From assembly GCA_003543245.1 (NCBI GenBank), contig DPJB01000031.1:35226-77813 (forward strand): a stretch of DNA of 42,588 nt. Direction: 5' to 3'. Position numbers and translations under genes: made by a program. Below are positions 25,816 to 34,148 of this stretch, piece after piece (the first letter of the stretch is position 1; each line of letters begins with the position of its first letter). This DNA comes from Moraxellaceae bacterium (lineage in GTDB: Bacteria > Pseudomonadota > Gammaproteobacteria > Pseudomonadales > Moraxellaceae). The notes beneath the pieces are model-generated. The model ran no database searches and had not been told where the DNA came from. It saw only the letters and a program-made list of their open reading frames with translations.

Positions 25816-27995
25816 GGCCTTGCTCCCCCGATCTGGCCCGCCTGCAGGGCCGCCACCACCTTCTGCTTGGGTCCGTCGGCCACCACCCGGCCACCATCCA
25901 TCACGATGAGTCGATCAGCCAGATCCAGCAGTGAGTTGCGGTGCGTGACCACCAGCAGCGTCTTGTGCAGGGCATGGCTGTGCAGGCGTTGCTTGAGCTG
26001 TTCCTCGGCGCTGTGGTCCATGGCACTGGTGGGCTCGTCCAGCAGCAGGACGGGGGCATCCCGCAGCAGTGCACGGGTGAGGGCGATCTGCTGGCGCTGC
26101 CCACCCGAGAGGGACTCCCCGCGCTCGTCGATAAGCAGGTCATAGCCCTGAGGGTGAGCACTTGCAAACTTGTCGATGCCCGTCAGTTCTGCGGCTGCCA
26201 GCAGGGCGGCATCATCGGCCAGCGGATTGCCAAAGAGGATGTTGTCGCGCAGCGTGCCATACACCAGCTCCACGGACTGCGGCACATAGCCGATGTTGCG
26301 GCGCAACTCGGCAGGGTCCAGCTGGCGTGCATCCACCCCGTCCAGCAATACCGAACCCTCGGCCGGGGCATACAGGCCCAGGATGAGTTTCTCCAGTGTG
26401 GTCTTGCCCGAGCCCACCTTGCCGATGATGGCCACTTTTTCACCGGGGCTGATGCGCAGCGACACATGCTTCAGTGCCGGCAGCGCCGCCCCCGGGTAAC
26501 TGAAGCTGACATCGCGGAACTCGATGGCGCCCTTGAGGTGGGGGCGATGCAGGAACTGCCGCTCCGGTGGCCGCTCCAGCGGCAGCGCCATGGTTTGCGA
26601 CACCCCCTCCAGCGCCGTGCGGGCGGCATGGTATTGCGTCAGCAGCGCCGCCACCTGCGCCAGCGGCGACAGTGCCCGGCTGGCCAGCATCACGCAGGCA
26701 ATCAGCCCGCCCTGGCTCAGTCCGCCATTGCCGATCTGGTAGACCCCCAGCACCAGAATGCTGATCAGTACCAGTTGCTGCACCAGCAGCGTGACATTGG
26801 TTGCCGAGGCTGCGACCAGACGCAGACGCGAGCCGATCTCCGACTGGTAGCGCGTGTTCTGCTCCCAGCGGCTCTGGATCTGCCCCTCAGCCCCCAGGGT
26901 CTTGATCACCTCCAGTCCGATCAGCCCCTCTACCAGCACGGCATTGCGCTGCGCCGAGGCGCGATAGGTGAGCTCGGCCAGGTCATGCATGCGGTGCTGC
27001 ATGAGCAGGCCGTAGCCGGTGGCAATCAGGAAGCCCAGCAGCGGCGGCACCACCATCCAGGGCTGGATCCATAGTGTTACCAGCAGGAAGAGGATGACAA
27101 AGGGCAGGTCGATCAGGGCGGTTGCCGTGGTCGAGGCAATGAAGTCGCGTACCGTTTCGAAGGCGCGCAGATTGGCCGCAAACGAGCCCACCGAACGCGG
27201 CTTGGCATGCAGGCTCATGCCCATGACCCGTTCCATGATGCGGGCCGACAGGGTCAGGTCCACCTGCCGGCTGGCCAGGTCAATGATGTAGCCGCGCAGC
27301 ATGCGCATGGTGAAGTCGAAGCACAGCACCAGCGCGGCGCCCAGCACCAGCACCCACAGGGTTTCCATGGCCCGGTTGGGCACCACGCGGTCGTAGACCG
27401 TCATGGTCAGCAGCGGGATGACCAGGCCGAACAGGTTGACCAGCAGTGCGGCCACCAGCGCATCCCGGTAGAGGGGGGCCGCATCCTGCAGTACGCCCCA
27501 GAACCAGTGCCGGGCATGCAGGTCACCGGTCGACGGCGCGCGCGCCTCGAACTGGAACTTTGGCTGCACATAAAAGACCAGGCCGGTATGGCGGGCGGCC
27601 AGATTCTCGCGTGGCAGCAGCGTCACCCCGCCCGATTGCGGAAACACGACCCGCGCCCGCCCGTCACTGGCCCAGCCCAGCAGCAGGCAGGCCATGTTGT
27701 TTTCCAGCAGCAGGATGGCAGGGAGCAGGGCACCTTCGATGGCGTCCAGTGACTGGCGTTGCAGCCGTGCAGCAAGTCCGGCACGCGCGGCGGCACGGGG
27801 CAGCAGGGCCGGGGTCAGGCGATGGTCGGTCAGGGGGAGGCCGGCGGCCAGGGCGTCGCGCGAGAAGGCATGGCCGTGGTGGTGCGTCAGCTCCACCAGA
27901 CAGTCCAGCAAGGGATCAGGCTGGGCCTCCGGCCCGGCACGCACCCACGCCGGTTTCTGCGCTGCAGCCTCTGCAGTTGCCTCGTGCGCCTTCAT
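25812..27995 (-). CDS. lapB: LapB-type ABC exporter with inactive C39-like domain (type I secretion permease/ATPase)
   Basis: 727 residues. The N-terminal domain (about 25-140, DPLLDCLVELTHHHGHAFSRDALAAGLPL) has the fold pattern of a C39 peptidase without the catalytic Cys-Gly motif, as in exporters of RTX proteins. A six-helix membrane domain (about 165-430) follows. The ATPase has Walker A GKVGSGKTT (about residue 522), Q-loop YVPQ, signature LSGGQRQQ and Walker B VLLLDEPTSAMD. The frame opens at a GTG at 28007, but GGAG (28006-28003) fits the ATG at 27995 with a 6-base gap. First gene of the operon exporter-adaptor-regulator. No TolC/LapE gene is present in the window. Confidence 0.94.
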   Translation of the reverse strand: MKAHEATAEAAAQKPAWVRAGPEAQPDPLLDCLVELTHHHGHAFSRDALAAGLPLTDHRLTPALLPRAAARAGLAARLQRQSLDAIEGALLPAILLLENNMACLLLGWASDGRARVVFPQSGGVTLLPRENLAARHTGLVFYVQPKFQFEARAPSTGDLHARHWFWGVLQDAAPLYRDALVAALLVNLFGLVIPLLTMTVYDRVVPNRAMETLWVLVLGAALVLCFDFTMRMLRGYIIDLASRQVDLTLSARIMERVMGMSLHAKPRSVGSFAANLRAFETVRDFIASTTATALIDLPFVILFLLVTLWIQPWMVVPPLLGFLIATGYGLLMQHRMHDLAELTYRASAQRNAVLVEGLIGLEVIKTLGAEGQIQSRWEQNTRYQSEIGSRLRLVAASATNVTLLVQQLVLISILVLGVYQIGNGGLSQGGLIACVMLASRALSPLAQVAALLTQYHAARTALEGVSQTMALPLERPPERQFLHRPHLKGAIEFRDVSFSYPGAALPALKHVSLRISPGEKVAIIGKVGSGKTTLEKLILGLYAPAEGSVLLDGVDARQLDPAELRRNIGYVPQSVELVYGTLRDNILFGNPLADDAALLAAAELTGIDKFASAHPQGYDLLIDERGESLSGGQRQQIALTRALLRDAPVLLLDEPTSAMDHSAEEQLKQRLHSHALHKTLLVVTHRNSLLDLADRLIVMDGGRVVADGPKQKVVAALQAGQIGGARP

Positions 27996-28087
27996 TGTCG
28001 TCTCCACGACTGGCGGTCGGCCTCTCCGTGCCGTCCCGTATCATGCCTCAAGCATAGTCGAGGATTGTGGCGTGCATTGACGGTGTG

Positions 28088-28699
28088 TCAGTACGGCGGG
28101 CGGTAACGCGAGCGGGGATGAATGATGCCCTGGTCAGTGACGACCAGATGCAGGGGAATATCCCAGGCGGCCACGCCCAGCTCCCCCACCTGCTGACAGG
28201 CATGGGCAACGCCGATAAGCAGCGGTTTGCGCAGCGCGGCGCATGGCAGGCGGGCCAGTGTGCGGTCATAAAAACCACCGCCCATGCCCAGACGGTTGCC
28301 GGTGGCATCAAAGCCCACCAGCGGCATCAGGATGACATCCAGTGACTGCGCCAGGCGCAGGGCGCCACCACGCGGTTCCGGAATTCCGAAGCGGTTCCTG
28401 TGCAGGCGCATGCGTGGGGACCAGCGCACAAAACGCAGGGTGTGTGCGGGAAATGCCTGCAGAACGGGAAGGTAAAGTTGCTGACGCGCAGGCGTGATGC
28501 GTGCCAGGAGTCGCGGATCAATCTCGCCGTCATTCGGCCAGTAAAGTGCGACATGACGCGCTGTCGCCAGCGCCGGCAACTGATGCAGACGTTGTGCCAG
28601 CTTGCGTGCCGCCACGCGTTGCTGCTGCACGGAAAGCGCACGACGGCGCCCGCGCAATTCGCGGCGAATGTCTGAACGGGATGCGGGGAGGGAAGACAT
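28088..28699 (-). CDS. ygfA: 5-formyltetrahydrofolate cyclo-ligase
   Basis: Converts 5-formyltetrahydrofolate to 5,10-methenyltetrahydrofolate using ATP, returning an otherwise inhibitory folate to the one-carbon pool. 203 residues. Diagnostic segments are IRRELRGRRRALS at the start, ALYWPNDGEIDPRLL and the substrate-binding loop RLGMGGGFYDRTL. The gene lies directly downstream of the 6S RNA gene, 10 bases from its end, as ssrS-ygfA in E. coli, so it is probably transcribed with it. In E. coli the gene is linked to persister formation. Confidence 0.94.
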   Translation of the reverse strand: MSSLPASRSDIRRELRGRRRALSVQQQRVAARKLAQRLHQLPALATARHVALYWPNDGEIDPRLLARITPARQQLYLPVLQAFPAHTLRFVRWSPRMRLHRNRFGIPEPRGGALRLAQSLDVILMPLVGFDATGNRLGMGGGFYDRTLARLPCAALRKPLLIGVAHACQQVGELGVAAWDIPLHLVVTDQGIIHPRSRYRPPY

Positions 28700-28708
28700 G
28701 AAGAAAGA

Positions 28709-28887
28709 ATGTTCTCCGGGATGCCGCTACCAGTCGTAACCCTTGAACCCAATGGTTCAAGGGGGAAGCACGGCAACGATATCAGGCTTTCCGACGGGCG
28801 GACATGCACACAATCATCGCGCGAACTTCCCAGCGTAATGATATCGGCTCAGGGGACTGGACCAGTTGGCGAACACCCCAGGGAACA
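28709..28887 (-). ncRNA. ssrS: 6S RNA (SsrS)
   Basis: On the minus strand the segment CCAGTCCCCTGAGCCGATAT and the segment around CTTGAACC, GGGTTCAAGGGTTAC match conserved blocks of E. coli 6S RNA. The two ends (TGTTCCCTGGGGTG near 28887 and CATCCCGGAGAACA near 28709) pair to form the closing stem. The length of about 179 nt and the position between zapA and 5-FCL are as in other Gammaproteobacteria. 6S RNA mimics an open promoter and binds the sigma-70 holoenzyme in stationary phase. Ends are accurate to a few bases. Confidence 0.93.
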
Positions 28888-28892
28888 GCGTC

Positions 28893-28898
28893 AGTATA
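28893..28898 (-). promoter_or_regulatory. -10 element of the 6S RNA promoter
   Basis: TATACT preceded by TGG (an extended -10, TGN) ends 5 bases before the inferred RNA 5' end. No good -35 is seen at 16-18 bases upstream, which fits dependence on the extended -10. Confidence 0.75.
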
Positions 28899-28974
28899 CC
28901 AAAGACAACTTCATTGCCGACAGCCCCGGGACCAACGGTTTGTAGAGGGGCTGTCCGGCGAAAGGGATGCGCGA

Positions 28975-29286
28975 TCAGGCAAACAGGGACTGGCCCTTGT
29001 CCAGCGTGAGATCAATCCTGCTGATCAGTCGCGCCAGATCGGCGGCATCAACCGCATCGTTGCTGGCCTTGCGTGACGCATCCAGCAGCTCATGGGAAAT
29101 GTTCAGGGCAGCGATCACCGCAATGCGCTCCAGCCCCAGCACTTTGCCGGAAGAACGGATCTCGCGCATCTTGCGGTCCAGGTACTGGGCCGAGGCGCGC
29201 AGGCTTTCCTGCTCGCTTTCCGGACAGTTGATGCGGTAGGACTTGTCCAGGATGAAGACTTCGAGCGTGCTGGTTTCGGTGCTCAT
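28975..29286 (-). CDS. zapA: Cell division protein ZapA
   Basis: A 103-residue protein that bundles FtsZ filaments at the division ring. The N-terminal globular part has VFILDKSYRINCPESEQESLRASAQYLD. The helical region IAVIAALNISHELLDASRK and the C-terminal coiled coil are typical. It is followed (minus strand) by a 9-bp hairpin (28919-28955) and then the 6S RNA gene, the standard neighbourhood. Confidence 0.93.
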   Translation of the reverse strand: MSTETSTLEVFILDKSYRINCPESEQESLRASAQYLDRKMREIRSSGKVLGLERIAVIAALNISHELLDASRKASNDAVDAADLARLISRIDLTLDKGQSLFA

Positions 29287-29313
29287 GCGGATATGGTCCC
29301 GGTGAGTGGGGGG

Positions 29314-29535
29314 TTAGTCCTGATCCTGTTCCTGGGCCTCAAGGGCTTTCAGACGCAGGATGATGGCTTCGACACGGGCCTTGGCCAGCTCGTTCTTCTT
29401 TTGCAGGTCGTCACGTTCGCCCAGCAGCGCCTGTTCACGCTCGCGCAGCTTGCGGTTGTCCGCCATGAGTCGGTCAGCCAGTTCGACCAGGCTGTCAATG
29501 CGGGCACTCAGGGTCTTGATATCGGGCGATGACAT
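29314..29535 (-). CDS. ZapB-like small coiled-coil protein (TIGR02449 type)
   Basis: 73 residues, almost entirely a coiled coil: LSARIDSLVELADRLMADNRKLREREQALLGERDDLQKKNELAK. Proteins of this size directly upstream of zapA occur in Pseudomonas and relatives and are annotated as TIGR02449 or ZapB-like. A role in the division ring with ZapA is inferred from position and coiled-coil content. Confidence 0.85.
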   Translation of the reverse strand: MSSPDIKTLSARIDSLVELADRLMADNRKLREREQALLGERDDLQKKNELAKARVEAIILRLKALEAQEQDQD

Positions 29536-29576
29536 GGCGGGTGCGTCTGAAGGCGTCGGGAGTTACTATGGAGGGT

Positions 29577-29606
29577 ACTATAGTTTTTACCCTGAATCAG
29601 GGTCAA
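29577..29606. promoter_or_regulatory. Divergent promoter of zapB-zapA and ygfB with palindromic -10 and a spacer dyad
   Basis: ACTATAGT (29577-29584) is a perfect palindrome, so both strands read TATAGT as a -10. Toward zapB the -35 is TTGACC (29606-29601, 5 of 6 consensus bases) with an 18-base spacer. Toward ygfB the -35 is poor. A 15-bp dyad, ACCCTGA-A-TCAGGGT (29589-29603), lies in the zapB-side spacer and could bind a regulator. Confidence 0.6.
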
Positions 29607-29622
29607 TCGAATAAGGTCTGTC

Positions 29623-30222
29623 ATGCACCCAGCCGCCACCGCGCCCACCCTCGAAGAACTTGCCGCTGTCCTGTTACGGCTGAATACCGCCTGCACGGCC
29701 TCCGAACTGCACGGCGTGCTGACCGGGCTGCTGGCCGGCGGCGCACGGCTTAACCGCAGCATGTTGCAGAAAGTGCTGGAAGCACATGCAGAAGCAGACT
29801 CGGCGTTCAGTGACGAGGTGGTGGCCCAGTTGTGGCAGCTCCACCTCAAGACGCTGGAAGACCTGGGCGAGAGCGAGCTGGTGTTCAGTCCCATGATCCC
29901 CGAGGACGATGATGACCTTGGCCACCGGGTGACCGCGCTGGCGGACTGGTGTCAGGGTTTTCTGGTCGGTTTTGGTACGGCGGTACGCCCCAACGACACC
30001 CGCGTGCATGAAGAGTCCGTGCGCGACACCCTGCAGGATATCGTGCACGTCGCCAACGTCGACCCGTCAGCGCAGGACGACGATGAAGGCGACGAGTTTG
30101 CCTACGCCGAGCTTTACGAGTTTGTCCGCATGGCCGCCATTCACCTGTTCGAGGAAATGGCGCCGCCGGAAGAGCAGCATCCGCACAACGAAGACGTGCC
30201 CGACCATCCCACGCTGCATTGA
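29623..30222 (+). CDS. ygfB: UPF0149 (YecA/YgfB) family protein
   Basis: 199 residues, acidic. Family segments are ELAAVLLRLNTACTASELHGVLTGLLAGG, LADWCQGFLVGFG and EFVRMAAIHLFEE. In Pseudomonas aeruginosa YgfB has been reported to affect AmpC beta-lactamase expression; the general function is unclear. It heads the plus-strand series ygfB-pepP-ubiH-ubiI, the same order as in E. coli. Lacks the C-terminal zinc-binding SEC-C motif found in YecA. Confidence 0.92.
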   Translation: MHPAATAPTLEELAAVLLRLNTACTASELHGVLTGLLAGGARLNRSMLQKVLEAHAEADSAFSDEVVAQLWQLHLKTLEDLGESELVFSPMIPEDDDDLGHRVTALADWCQGFLVGFGTAVRPNDTRVHEESVRDTLQDIVHVANVDPSAQDDDEGDEFAYAELYEFVRMAAIHLFEEMAPPEEQHPHNEDVPDHPTLH

Positions 30223-30266
30223 GTCACTGCATCCTCCAGATAACGTAATCCCGAGACGCCGCCCTC

Positions 30267-31583
30267 ATGTCACTGCTTTCCGCCGCAGAATTTGCACGCC
30301 GCCGTCAGGCACTCATGAACATGATGGGCGATGACGCCATTGCCATCCTGCCTGCTGCACCGCACTACAAGCGCAACCGCGATACCGAATACCGGTACCG
30401 TCAGGACAGTGACTTTTATTACCTCACCGGGTTTCCCGAGCCCGAGGCAGTGATCTGCCTCATTCCCGGCCGCCCGCAGGGCGAGTTCGTGATGTTCTGT
30501 CGTGAGCGTGATCGTGAAATGGAAATCTGGAACGGCTACCGCGCCGGGCCCGAAGGTGTCGTCAATGATTTTGGTGCGGATGATGCATTTCCCATCACCG
30601 ATATCGACGACATCATTCCTGGTCTTATTGAAGGCCGTGAGCGCGTGTTTGTGTCGATGGGTGCCCAGCCGGTGTTTGACCAGCGCCTGATGGGCTGGGT
30701 GAATACGATTCGTGCCAAGGCGCGTGCCGGTGCCCATGCGCCGGGCGAATTCATGATGCTTGACCACCTGCTGCATGATTTGCGCCTGTTCAAGTCGGCA
30801 GACGAGCTCAAGATCATGCGCAAGGCCGCCACCATTTCGGCACGTGCCCATGTGCGTGCCATGCAGCTGTCACGTCCCGGTCTGTACGAGTACGAACTCG
30901 AAGCCGAAATCCTGCACGAATTCCTGAAAAACGGCTGCCCGGCGCCAGCGTACAACTCCATTGTCGGTTCCGGGGCCAATGCCTGCATCCTGCATTACGT
31001 CGAGAACAACAAGGTCATGCGCGATGGCGATCTGGTGCTGATTGATGCCGGTGGCGAGCTGGATCATTACGCTGCCGACATCACCCGCACCTTTCCGGTA
31101 AACGGAAAATTCTCGCCCGAACAAAAAGCCATTTACCAGCTGGTGCTGGATTCACAGCATGCTGCCATCGCCACGGTAAAGCCGGGTGCGCACTGGAATG
31201 CACCGCACGAGGCCGTGATTGATGTGCTGGTCGAGGGCTTGCTCCGGCTCGGGTTGCTGACCGGGACCAAAGAGGAATGCATCGAGCAGGCCAGCTACCG
31301 CCAGTTTTTCATGCACCGCACCGGGCACTGGCTGGGCATGGATGTGCACGATGTTGGCGACTACAAGATCGACAACAACTGGCGCGAGCTTGAGCCCGGC
31401 ATGGTCATGACGGTCGAGCCCGGCCTTTATATCGCCCCGGACTGCGAAACCGTCGACCCCAAGTGGCGCGGCATCGGTGTGCGCATCGAGGATGATGTGC
31501 TGGTGACCAAGACCGGCCACGAAGTGCTGACGCACGCCGCACCAAAAACGATTGATGATATTGAAGCCTTGATGGCGCGATGA
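30267..31583 (+). CDS. pepP: Xaa-Pro aminopeptidase P
   Basis: A 438-residue cytoplasmic metallopeptidase that removes N-terminal residues preceding proline. The N-terminal domain starts FARRRQALMNMM and contains NRDTEYRYRQDSDFYYLTGF. The pita-bread catalytic domain shows the expected metal ligands: Asp in LIDAGGELDHY and AADITRTFP, His in HRTGHWLGMDVHDVG, and Glu in MVMTVEPGLYI and GIGVRIEDD. It lies 44 bases after ygfB, and the ubiH start follows after one base, so the genes are likely cotranscribed. Confidence 0.95.
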   Translation: MSLLSAAEFARRRQALMNMMGDDAIAILPAAPHYKRNRDTEYRYRQDSDFYYLTGFPEPEAVICLIPGRPQGEFVMFCRERDREMEIWNGYRAGPEGVVNDFGADDAFPITDIDDIIPGLIEGRERVFVSMGAQPVFDQRLMGWVNTIRAKARAGAHAPGEFMMLDHLLHDLRLFKSADELKIMRKAATISARAHVRAMQLSRPGLYEYELEAEILHEFLKNGCPAPAYNSIVGSGANACILHYVENNKVMRDGDLVLIDAGGELDHYAADITRTFPVNGKFSPEQKAIYQLVLDSQHAAIATVKPGAHWNAPHEAVIDVLVEGLLRLGLLTGTKEECIEQASYRQFFMHRTGHWLGMDVHDVGDYKIDNNWRELEPGMVMTVEPGLYIAPDCETVDPKWRGIGVRIEDDVLVTKTGHEVLTHAAPKTIDDIEALMAR

Positions 31584-31584
31584 C

Positions 31585-32793
31585 ATGAAAGACACAGATG
31601 TTCTGATTATCGGCGGTGGCATGGTGGGCGTGACGCTTGCGCTGCTGCTGGCCCGTGAGCCGGGTCTTGCCATTACGCTGGTGGAAAGCATTTCCTTCCC
31701 GCCGCTGGAGCCGGATGCGCCGTTGCCGTACCGCCCCAGTTTCGATGCGCGCAACACGGCATTGTCGCGCCGCACCGTGTCCACCTATCGCGAGCTTGGG
31801 TTGTGGGACGACATGCAGCTGCATGCCACGCCCATTCACGAGATCCATGTATCCGAGCGCGGCCACTTCGGCATGTCACGTCTGGTGGCTGATGAAGAAA
31901 ATGTCGAGAGCTTCGGTCAGGTGATTGAAAACGCGTGGATGGGGCTGGTGCTGCTGCGCGCGCTCCGGCAGTGCAGCAATGTCACCGTGCGTGATGGTGT
32001 GACGCTCACCGGCATTCGCGTGCAGGAGTCGCACGTCACGGCCGAACTGAAAAAGGGCGATGAGTCATTCACGCTGGGCGCACCATTGCTGGTGGCAGCG
32101 GATGGCGCCAATTCCCCCTGCCGCGAACTGCTGGGTGTGAACGCCACGACGACGCCCTATGACCAGGTCGCGCTGGTGACAACAGTGGCAACGCACCTGC
32201 CGCATGACCACATTGCCTATGAGCGCTTTACCGAAAGCGGCCCCATGGCGGTCCTGCCGCTGCCGGGAAACCGTCGTGCCGTGGTGTGGACCTTGCCGGC
32301 CGGCACCGAGCAGCCGCTGATTGATTGCAGCGATGACGAATTCCTGGCGCAGTTGCAGGCCGCCTTTGGCAAACGCGCCGGCCGTTTTGTGAAAACGGCA
32401 AAACGATTTGCGTATCCGCTGGCCCTCACTGTTGCACAAACCCAGACCCAGCCGCGCGCCGTCATTCTGGGTAATGCCGCCCACACGCTGCATCCGGTGG
32501 CGGGGCAGGGCTTCAATCTTTGTCTGCGCGATTGCCTGGCACTGACGGAGCGCCTTGTGAAACGGCATCGTGAAGGTGGCGACATCGGCGAATTTTCCCT
32601 GCTGCGTGATTACGAAAACGCCCGTATCGATGACCAGCATAATGTCACCAGCTTTTCCGACCGGCTGGTGCGCGGCTTTTCCAATAACACCCCTGGCCTG
32701 ACCTTGCTGCGCAATGTCGGCATGGTGACGTTTGATTTGCTGCCTGCCGCCAAGCAGGCACTGGCCCGTTATGCCATGGGCCTCAGTCACTGA
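31585..32793 (+). CDS. ubiH: 2-octaprenyl-6-methoxyphenol hydroxylase (UbiH)
   Basis: A 402-residue FAD-dependent monooxygenase for one ring hydroxylation in aerobic ubiquinone synthesis. The N-terminal nucleotide-binding motif is LIIGGGMVGVTLALLLA. The middle motif is LLVAADGANSPCRELLG. The FAD ribose-binding motif ILGNAAHTLHPVAGQGFNLCLRD has Asn in place of Asp after Gly, as is usual in UbiH. Directly follows pepP. Assignment to UbiH rather than the paralogue rests on order and on this motif. Confidence 0.92.
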   Translation: MKDTDVLIIGGGMVGVTLALLLAREPGLAITLVESISFPPLEPDAPLPYRPSFDARNTALSRRTVSTYRELGLWDDMQLHATPIHEIHVSERGHFGMSRLVADEENVESFGQVIENAWMGLVLLRALRQCSNVTVRDGVTLTGIRVQESHVTAELKKGDESFTLGAPLLVAADGANSPCRELLGVNATTTPYDQVALVTTVATHLPHDHIAYERFTESGPMAVLPLPGNRRAVVWTLPAGTEQPLIDCSDDEFLAQLQAAFGKRAGRFVKTAKRFAYPLALTVAQTQTQPRAVILGNAAHTLHPVAGQGFNLCLRDCLALTERLVKRHREGGDIGEFSLLRDYENARIDDQHNVTSFSDRLVRGFSNNTPGLTLLRNVGMVTFDLLPAAKQALARYAMGLSH

Positions 32794-32807
32794 TGCGTAT
32801 TTTTTTC

Positions 32808-32829
32808 GTGGGAGCGGCTTTCGTCGCGA
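32808..32829 (+). repeat. REP-like element touching the ubiI start codon
   Basis: A 22-base copy (starting GTGGGAGCGGCTT and ending CGCGA) differs at 3 positions from the two REP arms at 38741-38812. It fills most of the 36-base gap between ubiH and ubiI, and the base after it is the A of the ubiI ATG. Confidence 0.7.
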
Positions 32830-34083
32830 ATGAGTGCAGTCATGCCTTCAAGTAAGTACGACATTGTCATCGTTGGTGCCGGCATGGTTGGCTCGTTGCT
32901 GGCCGCCCTGTTGCAGAAAAGCGGGCTGTCCATCCTCATGCTTGAGCGTGCCGCCGTGGAGGCGCCATTGCCCGATGCGCCTTTCGAGCCGCGTGTCTCT
33001 GCGCTCACGCGCGCGTCAGAAAACCTGTTGCGTCATGTGGGCGCCTGGGCGGCAGTCGAAGCCTGTCGTTGCTGTGCCTATACCGGCATGACGGTGTGGG
33101 ATGCCGATGGCAGTGGCCGTGTCGAGTTTTCGTCGCGTGAAATCGGCGAAAGCCATCTGGGCGTACTGGTGGAAAACCGGCTGTTGCAGGCGGCGCTCAC
33201 CGATGTTGCCGTAAAAGCGGATAACGTCACCTTGCGCTGCCCGGCCCGGCTTACCCATCTGGAGAGGTTGCCACAGGGCTGGCAGCTCACGCTGGATGAC
33301 GGCGAAACACTGCAGGCCACACTGGTGGTGGGCGCCGATGGTGCGCAGTCGGCTGTGCGCGGCATGGTGGGTCTGGATGTGCGCACCACGGATTATCACC
33401 AGCGCGCCATTGTCACCACGGTGCGTACACAAAAGCCGCACCAGTTCACGGCCTGGCAGCGCTTCAGTCCGACCGGGCCGCTGGCCTTCCTGCCGCTGCT
33501 CACGGCAAGCGGTGACGACCATTACTGCTCCATCGTCTGGTCGCAGGACGAGCCGGAGGCACAGCGCCTGATGGCACTGGACGACCAGGCCTTCATGCGG
33601 GAAATCGGTTTTGCGCTGGAGAACACGCTGGGCAACATCGAGTCGGTTGATCCGCGCTACAGCTTTCCGCTGCGGGCGGCACATGCCACCGATTATGTCC
33701 GTGACGGCATTGCGCTGATCGGTGATGCTGCCCATGCGATCCATCCGCTGGCGGGGCAGGGCGTCAATATCGGTCTGCTTGATGCCGGTGTGCTGGCGGA
33801 AGAAATATGCCGGGCACTCGACAGGAAGATTGCCTGGAGTGACGAAGTGACATTGTCGCGTTACGCACGCCGCCGTCGCGCCCACAACACGCTCATCCTT
33901 AACAGCATGACCGGCTTCCAGAAACTGTTTGGCAGCCAGAATCCGCTGCTTGTTGTTGCGCGCAATATCGGCATGCGCGCCACCAATCGCCTGTTGCCCG
34001 TCAAGCAGGAGCTGGCGCGTGTGGCCATGGGGTTGTCGGGTGATTTGCCTGGCAGTGCGCGTACCGGGGGGCAGAGGCTCTAG
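32830..34083 (+). CDS. ubiI: UbiI/VisC-type FAD-dependent ubiquinone hydroxylase
   Basis: A 417-residue paralogue of UbiH in the UbiH/UbiF/VisC/COQ6 family. It has IVGAGMVGSLLAALLQ (FAD binding), VVGADGAQSAVRGMVG and LIGDAAHAIHPLAGQGVNIGLLDAG. In E. coli the gene after ubiH is ubiI (visC), the C5 hydroxylase; UbiF has a similar sequence, so the exact ring position is not proven. Start choice is unclear: ATG 32830 directly follows a REP-like sequence and has no well-placed ribosome-binding site, and ATG 32842 is the alternative. Confidence 0.88.
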   Translation: MSAVMPSSKYDIVIVGAGMVGSLLAALLQKSGLSILMLERAAVEAPLPDAPFEPRVSALTRASENLLRHVGAWAAVEACRCCAYTGMTVWDADGSGRVEFSSREIGESHLGVLVENRLLQAALTDVAVKADNVTLRCPARLTHLERLPQGWQLTLDDGETLQATLVVGADGAQSAVRGMVGLDVRTTDYHQRAIVTTVRTQKPHQFTAWQRFSPTGPLAFLPLLTASGDDHYCSIVWSQDEPEAQRLMALDDQAFMREIGFALENTLGNIESVDPRYSFPLRAAHATDYVRDGIALIGDAAHAIHPLAGQGVNIGLLDAGVLAEEICRALDRKIAWSDEVTLSRYARRRRAHNTLILNSMTGFQKLFGSQNPLLVVARNIGMRATNRLLPVKQELARVAMGLSGDLPGSARTGGQRL

Positions 34084-34148
34084 CGCAGGGTTGTTAGCGT
34101 CGCGGCGTCAGTCGCGAATATTCACACCAGCAAAAAGGCAGTTGTCCG

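Noticed and set aside
24634..26145. 503-codon plus-strand frame opposite the HlyD and LapB genes
   Set aside because: Antisense to two clear secretion genes, no ribosome-binding site and no family resemblance.
28919..28955. 9-bp hairpin between zapA and the 6S RNA promoter as a terminator
   Set aside because: The stem GACAGCCCC/GGGGCTGTC is real, but no T-run follows it on the minus strand, so termination is not supported.
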